Assembly (NCBI RefSeq): GCF_000382885.1
Contig: NZ_CAVK010000049.1
Span: 1-38,066 of the forward strand
Reading direction: 5' to 3'
Length of the DNA: 38,066 nucleotides
From: Sphingobium indicum BiD32
Lineage (GTDB): Bacteria; Pseudomonadota; Alphaproteobacteria; Sphingomonadales; Sphingomonadaceae
This document shows positions 23,926-30,150 of this stretch, piece after piece. Both the position numbers and the translations under genes were made by a program. Numbering within the stretch: position 1 is the stretch's first letter; each line of letters starts with the position of its first letter. The notes below the pieces were generated by a model. That model saw nothing but the letters and a program-made list of their open reading frames with translations, was not told the DNA's origin and ran no database searches.

Positions 23926-26847
23926 TCAGCGCCCGACCAGAATGAACGGCGCCCAGATATAGGGTTGCGTGGCGTCGGGCCGGTTTGACCGCATCAGTTT
24001 CAGCATGGCCTTCTGGAGCGCAACCGCGCGCGGCACGCCGGCATTGGTCGCCTTCACCGTTTCGAGCGTGACGAAGGCGCTGGCATCGTCGCGCACCGGC
24101 CAGTGCGACACCAGCAGCGACCCTGCACCCGCATAACGAAACGCCTGCGCCAGTCCCGAATAGGCCGGTGCCTGCGCACTGTCGCCTGCCGCCGTGTTGC
24201 AGGCGGACAGGATCACCCAGTCCGCGCCGATCCGCATCGCAGCGACCTCCGAAGCGGTCAGCAGTCCGTCGTCGCCAGTGCCGGGGGAAGGCGGGGACAG
24301 GACCAGCGCCGGTTCGGTCACGCCCTCCATCTGGCCGCTGACCAGCCCGTGGGTGGCGAACAATATGACCGAATAGGGAGCCATGTCCTGCCGGCGCAGC
24401 GCCGCTTCGCTCGCCTGCGCGCCGACCAGCAGGGTGGCGCGGCCGGTGCCGAAGCGATCCGCCACGGCGCGCAATTCAGCCAGCGATCCGGGCAAAGGCG
24501 GCAGTTCCGACAGCGCGGTCGCATCCGCCGTGCCGCCGCGGAAATAATGGTTGGCGGCCAGCAGCACAGGCGCGGCAGCCTTGGTCGAGGCGGCAAAGGC
24601 GTCAGGCGCGCCGACGCCCAGAAATGTCTGGTTGCGCGTGGCGATGCGTTGGGGTGCCACAGGGCCGGTGGCGAAACCGGGCTGCACCTCGATCGCGAAA
24701 CGGCGGATCAGCCAGGGCGTGTCCCGGCCCACTGATGCGACCGGCCGCTGTGGCAGCATCGCAAAGGGCAGTGAGGCGAAGGCGCCGGTGGGCACGATCC
24801 GCAATGCCTTCGCCTTGCCCAGCCGGGCGAGGATGGCGGGCGTGAATATCTGGGTATAAAGGTCATGCGCGGCGATCCGGTCGAACCCGGTCGGGGTCAT
24901 TGTGCCGCGCAACCGGTCGACCAGCGTAACCATGGCGGCGCGGCCCATCTGTGTGCGTTCGATGGTCGCACCATCGGCATTGATCGCCAGCAGATACACC
25001 CCGTCAAAGGCCGGCATCACCGCCAGCAGCGCTTCGTCCTGCATCAGCCCTGCGCGCAGAGTCGCAAGGTCGGGCCGCACCCCGCCGCGCGCCTCTACCC
25101 AGCGGGGATAGTCGCGGGCGATGGCGGCCCGTTCGGCCTCGGCAATGGCCTCCACCGTGGCGCGGGTGGCGCGGGCGGCCTCGACATCCTTGTCGGTCGC
25201 CAGCGCCTTGAGCAGCGCACTGTCCGCGCTGGTCAGCGCCTTCACCTTGTCCTGCAAGGTGCGGACCCGCGCGCCCAGCGCTGGATCGGCGACCAGCCGT
25301 TCGGCCACCAGACGGTTGGCCTGGGCAATGCGCGATCCGGCCAGGATCGCCATCGCGTCGAGCGCCAGCGCGGGATCATTGGCCTGCACCGCGATCTTGA
25401 GGATGGTATCGAGCGCGGCGCGCTGATCCTCATTGAGGTCGCCGTCATCGTCCAGGCTTTGCCCCTCGCGCAGCAACCCGGCCATTTGCCGCGCCGCACC
25501 AACCGCGCCATCCCCCTGCGCCCAGGCCGCCAGCATCGCGGCATTGGCCAGCGCGAAGGCCGGGGCGTTGTCGATCTGCCGGGTTTCGCGCAGATAATCG
25601 GCGGCGATGGCGCGTGCAGCGTCACCCTGTCCGGTGGCAATCAGCGCCGGGACGAGTAGCGGATAGACACGCTGGCCCATGTCGCGATCGCTGGCCGTGG
25701 GGGTACGCACGCGCGCCATGGCGGTGCGTGCGCGCTCGATGGCTTCCTCCGGCCGTCCCGATGCGGCGCTGGCGACGGCGGCAAAGGCCAGTGCGCGCGC
25801 GCTTTGCGGGCTATTCTCCCCCTCCACCGCCCGAAAACCGCGTTCGGCTTCCAGAAACAGCGGTTCCGCGTCGCTATAGCGTTCCAGCGGGAGCAGAACG
25901 CCCGCCATATTATAGAGGCCGAAATGGTAGAAGAGGCTCTTCGTCCCCATCGTCTCGCGCTTGATGGCGATGGCGCGCTCCATATAATCCAGGGCTTCGA
26001 TCCTTCGCCCGGTGCGCGCCAGCAGCAACCCCAGCATTTCCAGCGACCGATGATAGCTGGGATGCTTGCGATCGACATGGTCGGTCGCGATATTGACCGC
26101 CAGCCGCGCATATTTTTCCGCCTCTGCCATGCGCGCCGCACGGAACAGCATCTGCGCATAGGTGTAGGTAGCGGCGACCGTGTCGGGATGGTTGGGACCA
26201 AGGCTGGTCCTGCGTGCATCCAGACTGGCGCGCTGCGCATCGACCGCTTCGCCATTGCGCCCCAGCCGCGACAGCGCCTGCGCATGGGAAAAGGCGATGT
26301 TGGACTTGAGCATATAATCGGCTTCGGACAGCGCCTTGGGTCCGACGCGCGCGAAATAGCCGTCGGCATAGGCGCTTGCCTGCGCCAGCGTCTCCGCACC
26401 GGCGGCGACATCGCCGATCATCGACTGGACATAGCCCTTGACCGACATCCCCTCCAGCCAGGGGATGGGATAGGCGTCGCGGAACGGGGCGATCAGCGCC
26501 AGCCCCTTGTCGACATGGCTCAATGCGGACGGATTCTTGCCCTCAATCTGGTCCATCGACCCCAGCTTGATGAGGCCCACGCCCGCCATCGGGTGGGGGT
26601 GGTTGCCGACGCGAACCTTCATCCCCGCGTCGTGCAACGCGGACCATGCGTCGCGGGTCTTTTGCGACATCGACAGGGCGAAATCGTCATTCTCGAACAG
26701 GGTGGTGGCTTTTTGGTCGAGCGCGCGCAATTGGGCGTGGCGCGGATCGGTGACGCTGAAGCCCGCGACCGTCTGTGCCGCAGCGGGTAGCGATGGCAAC
26801 GCCGCCAGCGCCAGCACCATGGCTATCCTGCCTGCCCTAAGCCCCAT
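23926..26847 (-). CDS. Exported TPR-CHAT domain protein, putative caspase-like peptidase
   Basis: 973 aa from the ATG at 26847, which opens a Sec signal (MGLRAGRIAM then a hydrophobic run, AAAQ near residue 25); the longer frame starting at 26931 adds 28 polar, basic residues and hides the signal. Residues ~160-430 contain tetratricopeptide repeats of the Fis1/kinesin-light-chain type (LGPNHPDTVAATYTYAQMLF, KHPSYHRSLEMLGLLLARTG). An Ala-rich helical region follows (~430-640). The C-terminal CHAT domain (~650-973) has the catalytic pair H833 (LFATHGLVSG) and C883 (LSACNTAAGD) plus SLLVSHWPVRD. CHAT proteins are caspase/separase-like cysteine peptidases. Its target is unknown; the signal peptide makes the periplasm the likely site. 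It is downstream of cysS (84 nt). Confidence 0.88.
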   Translation of the reverse strand: MGLRAGRIAMVLALAALPSLPAAAQTVAGFSVTDPRHAQLRALDQKATTLFENDDFALSMSQKTRDAWSALHDAGMKVRVGNHPHPMAGVGLIKLGSMDQIEGKNPSALSHVDKGLALIAPFRDAYPIPWLEGMSVKGYVQSMIGDVAAGAETLAQASAYADGYFARVGPKALSEADYMLKSNIAFSHAQALSRLGRNGEAVDAQRASLDARRTSLGPNHPDTVAATYTYAQMLFRAARMAEAEKYARLAVNIATDHVDRKHPSYHRSLEMLGLLLARTGRRIEALDYMERAIAIKRETMGTKSLFYHFGLYNMAGVLLPLERYSDAEPLFLEAERGFRAVEGENSPQSARALAFAAVASAASGRPEEAIERARTAMARVRTPTASDRDMGQRVYPLLVPALIATGQGDAARAIAADYLRETRQIDNAPAFALANAAMLAAWAQGDGAVGAARQMAGLLREGQSLDDDGDLNEDQRAALDTILKIAVQANDPALALDAMAILAGSRIAQANRLVAERLVADPALGARVRTLQDKVKALTSADSALLKALATDKDVEAARATRATVEAIAEAERAAIARDYPRWVEARGGVRPDLATLRAGLMQDEALLAVMPAFDGVYLLAINADGATIERTQMGRAAMVTLVDRLRGTMTPTGFDRIAAHDLYTQIFTPAILARLGKAKALRIVPTGAFASLPFAMLPQRPVASVGRDTPWLIRRFAIEVQPGFATGPVAPQRIATRNQTFLGVGAPDAFAASTKAAAPVLLAANHYFRGGTADATALSELPPLPGSLAELRAVADRFGTGRATLLVGAQASEAALRRQDMAPYSVILFATHGLVSGQMEGVTEPALVLSPPSPGTGDDGLLTASEVAAMRIGADWVILSACNTAAGDSAQAPAYSGLAQAFRYAGAGSLLVSHWPVRDDASAFVTLETVKATNAGVPRAVALQKAMLKLMRSNRPDATQPYIWAPFILVGR

Positions 26848-26931
26848 CGCCTGTCCCCGATTCTGCCCCTGCGACAGTCTTTGCGGGCGCGGACGCAGTA
26901 GCGTCAAGTTACAAGCGTTTCGCAGGCGCAA

Positions 26932-28449
26932 TCACCCCAAGGTCAACCGCCAGTCCCAGCGCAACGGATCGCCATCCATCACATCGACCCCGCGCGCGAT
27001 CAGGGCGTCGCGTATCTCGTCCGACAGGGCGAAATCCTTGTCGGCGCGGGCGGCGGCACGGCGTTCGAGCTGCGCATCAATCTCTTCCGGCGTGATCCGC
27101 GCATCCTTGGGCTGGACGCGAAGGTCGCCGCGGGTCAGGGTCATGAGGTTGAGGCCCAGCGCCGCGTCGAAGGCCGCGATCAGGCAGAGTTTCTCGTCCA
27201 CCGGGACTTTCTTGAGCGCGATCGCTTCCTCCAGCAGCGGGAGGGCGCGCGGCGTCATCAGATCGTCGCTGATCGCGGCGTCAAACTGCTCCAGCAGCGG
27301 TGCCAGCTTGGGGTGCATATTGGCGCGCAGATAGTCGAGTCGGGGCGATTGCCACGTCACCCCCTCGGCACGGGCTTTCAATCCCTCCACGCCCATGACC
27401 AAGCGCTTCAGTCGGGTCAGGGCGGCGCCCACACCCTCTGCACTGAATTCCAGTTCGCTGCGATAATGGGCGCCCAGGCACAGCAGGCGATAGGCGAGCG
27501 GATGCACGCCCGCGTCGATCAGGCTGAAGAGCGTGGTGAAGCCGCCCTTCGACTTGCTCATCTTGCCGCTGCGATCCACCAGAAAATTATTGTGCATCCA
27601 CCAGCGCGCGCCGGTGAAGCCCGCTTCCGCCGCGCCCACGTCCGGCCCGCAGCAGGCATGGAATGCCTGATTTTGCGCGATCTCATTGGGATGGTGGATT
27701 TCGCGATGGTCGATCCCGCCGGTATGGATATCGAACGGATGACCCAGCACTGCCTGCGACATGACCGAACATTCCAGATGCCATCCCGGCGCGCCCGGCC
27801 CCCAGGGGCTGTCCCATTCCATCTGCCGCTGTTCGCCCGGCGGCGACTTGCGCCAGATTGCAAAGTCGGACGGATTGCGCTTGCCCGCGACAGGATCGAT
27901 CCGGGCGTGCGCGGCATCATCGCGACCGCCCGCCAGCGCGCCATAATCGGGCACGCTCGCGCTGTCGAAATAGAGGCCGCTGTCGAGTTCGTAGCAATGT
28001 ATCGGTGCGATCCTCTCGGCAAATTCTATCATCTGCGGCACATAGTCGGTGGCGACCGTCCATTCGCTCGGCGCGATGATGTTGAGGTCGGCGATATTCT
28101 GCTTGAATGCCTGCGTATAATGGGCGGCAATGTCCCAGATGCTCCTGGCGCTGGCCCGCGCGGCCGCCTCCATCTTGTCATCGCCTGCGTCCGCGTCACT
28201 GGTCAGGTGGCCGACATCGGTGATGTTGATGATATGGGTGACTGACAATCCCTTCCACAGCAACGTCCGGCGCAACGTGTCGGTAAAGACATAGGCGCGC
28301 AAATTGCCCAGATGCGCGTAATTATAAACGGTGGGGCCGCAGCTATAGACGCGCGCATGATTATCCTCGATCGGCGCGAAGGCTTCGATCGAGCGGGTCA
28401 GGCTGTTGAACAGGCGCAGCGGCGCGGTGATATGCTGGTTGTCGGACAT
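26932..28449 (-). CDS. cysS: Cysteinyl-tRNA synthetase, divergent subtype
   Basis: 505 aa. Class I motifs: HLGN at 46-49 (HIGH variant) and KMSKS at 296-300. Zinc ligands are expected at C37 (YSCGPTVYN), C227 (GWHLECSVM), H252 and E256 (HHPNEIAQ), all present. It differs from E. coli-type enzymes: NITDVGHLTSDADAGDDKM replaces the short NITDIDDKI segment, and DIHTGGIDHREIHHPNE replaces DIHGGG-FPHHENE. Function: attaches cysteine to tRNA-Cys. No clear ribosome site precedes the ATG. I cannot tell from the window whether this is the only CysRS of the genome or a second, acquired copy. Confidence 0.93.
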   Translation of the reverse strand: MSDNQHITAPLRLFNSLTRSIEAFAPIEDNHARVYSCGPTVYNYAHLGNLRAYVFTDTLRRTLLWKGLSVTHIINITDVGHLTSDADAGDDKMEAAARASARSIWDIAAHYTQAFKQNIADLNIIAPSEWTVATDYVPQMIEFAERIAPIHCYELDSGLYFDSASVPDYGALAGGRDDAAHARIDPVAGKRNPSDFAIWRKSPPGEQRQMEWDSPWGPGAPGWHLECSVMSQAVLGHPFDIHTGGIDHREIHHPNEIAQNQAFHACCGPDVGAAEAGFTGARWWMHNNFLVDRSGKMSKSKGGFTTLFSLIDAGVHPLAYRLLCLGAHYRSELEFSAEGVGAALTRLKRLVMGVEGLKARAEGVTWQSPRLDYLRANMHPKLAPLLEQFDAAISDDLMTPRALPLLEEAIALKKVPVDEKLCLIAAFDAALGLNLMTLTRGDLRVQPKDARITPEEIDAQLERRAAARADKDFALSDEIRDALIARGVDVMDGDPLRWDWRLTLG

Positions 28450-28497
28450 GGCGCAAAGCGATGGCGCGAAGCGGCGCGGGGGTCAATATGAAGAAAT

Positions 28498-28582
28498 CCT
28501 CCCCTTGGAGGGGAGGTGGCATCGCGAAGCGATGACGGAGGGGTGTCACCCCTCCGTCTGGCCTGCGGCCATCCACCTCCCC
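28498..28582. repeat. GC-rich palindromic intergenic repeat (CTCCCC type)
   Basis: A chain of small palindromes: CTCCCC/GGGGAG at its left end, CGGAGGGG/CCCCTCCG at 28536-28543 and 28549-28556, and GGCC-rich inverted bases further right. This composite is of the kind repeated between genes in sphingomonads. The last bases of the window (38050-38066, CTCCCGC/GCGGGAG) look like the edge of another copy. Confidence 0.65.
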
Positions 28583-28625
28583 CGCAAGGCAGGGCTATCG
28601 CATATGGAACTGCCCGCTCCTTCAT

Positions 28626-28736
28626 CGTCATCCTGAATTTATTTCAGGATCCATTTCTCGTCTCGAACCGCGGCTTTTGGGGCACGATGGATGCTGAGCC
28701 GTAAGGCCAGCGCAGCTAAACAAGTTCAGCATGACG
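28626..28736. repeat. Intergenic repeat with CGTCATCCTGAA ends
   Basis: CGTCATCCTGAA (28626-28637) returns inverted as TTCAGCATGACG (28725-28736) with one mismatch. TCCTGAAT/TTTCAGGA also pairs locally on the left side. This end motif is common in alphaproteobacterial interspersed palindromes. Confidence 0.6.
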
Positions 28737-28760
28737 TTGGAGGGATAACGAAAAGTCATA

Positions 28761-28992
28761 TACAATTCTCCTCCCCTGCAAGGGGAGGATTTGAAGAATT
28801 GTAATAAAATGTTGCACCCGCTCCGGCCCCTTGCACCTGTGCGTTCCTCCCCCAATATGACTGATGCGGGCCGGGCCCCTCTGACGCGCTGGACTTCCCC
28901 CTTGTCCAGCCGTGATGTCGGACCGCATCGGGTGCGCCCGGTGCAGGTTTTGCGGCAATTTCCCCCTAAATGCCGCAGGAGACCGCACCGGG
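28761..28992 (+). ncRNA. Candidate structured leader or small RNA with C-rich loops
   Basis: Three strong hairpins follow one another. H1 (28761-28803) has 9 perfect outer pairs (TACAATTCT/AGAATTGTA) and 8 inner pairs (CCTCCCCT/AGGGGAGG). H2 (28888-28910) pairs GCTGGAC with GTCCAGC around TTCCCCCTT. H3 (28937-28992) pairs CCCGGTGC/GCACCGGG and TGCGGCA/TGCCGCA around ATTTCCCCCTAAA. Loops of C runs are a known feature of alphaproteobacterial small RNAs that pair with ribosome-binding sites. H3 ends 39 nt before the GTG start of the next gene, so a 5' leader is the alternative. Strand and transcription are inferred; H1 may be a separate repeat. Confidence 0.4.
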
Positions 28993-29031
28993 CCACTCGA
29001 ACCACTTTTTGATGGATTGGAGTGACCCCAA

Positions 29032-29742
29032 GTGAATAATCGCGTTCCTTTGCCGGGCTATGGTGCGAGCCGCACGGCGCAGACCGACGCCGGGCTGCGC
29101 GCGCACATGCTGGGCGTTTTCCGCAATATGGGCCTGGGTCTGGTGATTACCGGGCTGGTTGCGGCATTTATCGGCAATACGCCAGTGCTGGCTGCCGCGA
29201 TCTTCGGCACGCCGCTCAAATGGGTGGCAATCTTCGCGCCTTTGGCCTTTGTGTTCTTCTTCACCTTCCGTATCGAAAAGATGACGACATCGGGCGCGCG
29301 CATGGCCTTCTGGGCCTTCTCCGCCGTGATGGGCGTGTCGCTGGCCAGCATCTTCCTGATGTTTACCGGCGGCAGCATCGCGCAAGCCTTTTTCTCGGCG
29401 GCCGTCATGTTCCTCGCCATGTCGCTGTGGGGCTATACTACCCAGCGTGACCTGACGAAGATGGGCAGCTTCCTGATCATGGGCCTCATTGGCATCATCG
29501 TCGCCAGCCTGATCAACATCTTCATCGGTTCGTCGGCGATGGCGATGGTCATCTCGATCCTGGGCGTGGTGATCTTCACCGGCCTGACCGCCTGGGACAC
29601 GCAGCGGATCAAGTCGGACTATTTCGCCTATGCCGGGCATGAAATAGCCGCGAAGATGCAGGTGATGGGCGCGCTGTCGCTCTACCTCAACTTCGTCAAC
29701 CTGTTCCAGATGCTGCTCAGCCTTACCGGCGAGCGGGAATAA
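29032..29742 (+). CDS. Bax inhibitor-1/YccA (TMBIM) family membrane protein
   Basis: 236 aa, GTG start at 29032 with GGAG about 10 nt upstream; no ATG fits better. A short polar N-terminus (~25 residues) is followed by seven predicted membrane helices, with family features RIEKMTTSGARMAFWAFSAVMGVSLASIF in the third-fourth helix region and GLTAWDTQRIKSDY near the end, where the conserved Asp residues of the putative pH/calcium-sensing site lie. Bacterial members are inner-membrane proteins proposed to leak calcium or modulate the FtsH protease. It is 4 nt from the zinc-ribbon gene, so the two form an operon. It is preceded by unusual RNA-like hairpins. Confidence 0.92.
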   Translation: MNNRVPLPGYGASRTAQTDAGLRAHMLGVFRNMGLGLVITGLVAAFIGNTPVLAAAIFGTPLKWVAIFAPLAFVFFFTFRIEKMTTSGARMAFWAFSAVMGVSLASIFLMFTGGSIAQAFFSAAVMFLAMSLWGYTTQRDLTKMGSFLIMGLIGIIVASLINIFIGSSAMAMVISILGVVIFTGLTAWDTQRIKSDYFAYAGHEIAAKMQVMGALSLYLNFVNLFQMLLSLTGERE

Positions 29743-29746
29743 GCGG

Positions 29747-30040
29747 ATGCGGGATCAAGCAGCCGTATCGACGATGCTCTGCCCGGTCTGTCATGTCGGA
29801 CTGGCGATGACGGACCGGCAGGGGGTCGAAATCGACTATTGCCCGCAATGCCGGGGCGTGTGGCTGGACCGGGGCGAACTGGACAAGATCATCGAACGGG
29901 CCGCGGGTGACACTGTCCCGCCCGCCCGGCCAGCGCCCTTCGCCCAGCAGAGCTACCGCCCAGACCGCGACTATCGCGACGACGGGCGTGGCTACCCCAG
30001 GAAGCGGAAGAAGAGCTTTCTGGAAGAGCTGTTCGATTGA
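29747..30040 (+). CDS. Small TFIIB-type zinc-ribbon protein
   Basis: 97 aa. Two CPxC knuckles (C12/C15 and C32/C35) frame the zf-TFIIB-type ribbon MLCPVCHVGLAMTDRQG to YCPQCRGVWLDRGELDKI, the WLDRGEL ending being diagnostic of this bacterial family. The second half is a basic, Arg/Tyr/Pro-rich linker (RPDRDYRDDGRGYPRKRKK) ending with an acidic-hydrophobic SFLEELFD tail. Function unknown in general. Translation probably depends on the upstream gene (4 nt gap). A start at 29774 is possible but lacks a ribosome site. Confidence 0.85.
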   Translation: MRDQAAVSTMLCPVCHVGLAMTDRQGVEIDYCPQCRGVWLDRGELDKIIERAAGDTVPPARPAPFAQQSYRPDRDYRDDGRGYPRKRKKSFLEELFD

Positions 30041-30045
30041 CGGGG

Positions 30046-30071
30046 GGCCGGTCCTGCGGGGCTGGCCTTTT
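30046..30071 (+). terminator. Intrinsic terminator after the zinc-ribbon gene
   Basis: A 9-bp stem starting GGCC/GGCC, with two G-T wobbles and a TGCG tetraloop, is followed by TTTT. It begins 5 nt after the stop codon. Confidence 0.8.
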
Positions 30072-30080
30072 GCATACCAC

Positions 30081-30122
30081 CCATACCCGTCATCCCCGCG
30101 AAGGCGGGAATGACGGGTATGG
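30081..30122. repeat. Palindromic repeat between convergent genes
   Basis: Arms of 19 nt (30081-30099 and 30104-30122) match at 18 of 19 positions around a GAAG loop. The core GTCATCCCCGC...GCGGGAATGAC is a widespread proteobacterial REP-type motif. It lies 28 nt past the polA stop and could help end both transcripts. Confidence 0.8.
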
Positions 30123-30150
30123 ACGTCGCGCTCGTGTCTGTTTCAGCCGA

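Larger units (their letters stand above)
28450..29031. other. 582-nt gene-free stretch with repeats and hairpins
   Basis: No convincing coding sequence; the short open frames have no ribosome site and read through palindromes. The left part (28498-28736) is made of two intergenic repeat types, and the right part (28761-28992) holds three strong hairpins, two with C-rich loops. The promoters of cysS (leftward) and the Bax inhibitor gene (rightward) must also lie here. Confidence 0.75.

Noticed and set aside
28716..28988. Short open frames in the cysS to Bax inhibitor gap
   Set aside because: They run across palindromes, have no ribosome sites and no protein-like features; the gap is better explained by repeats and RNA hairpins.
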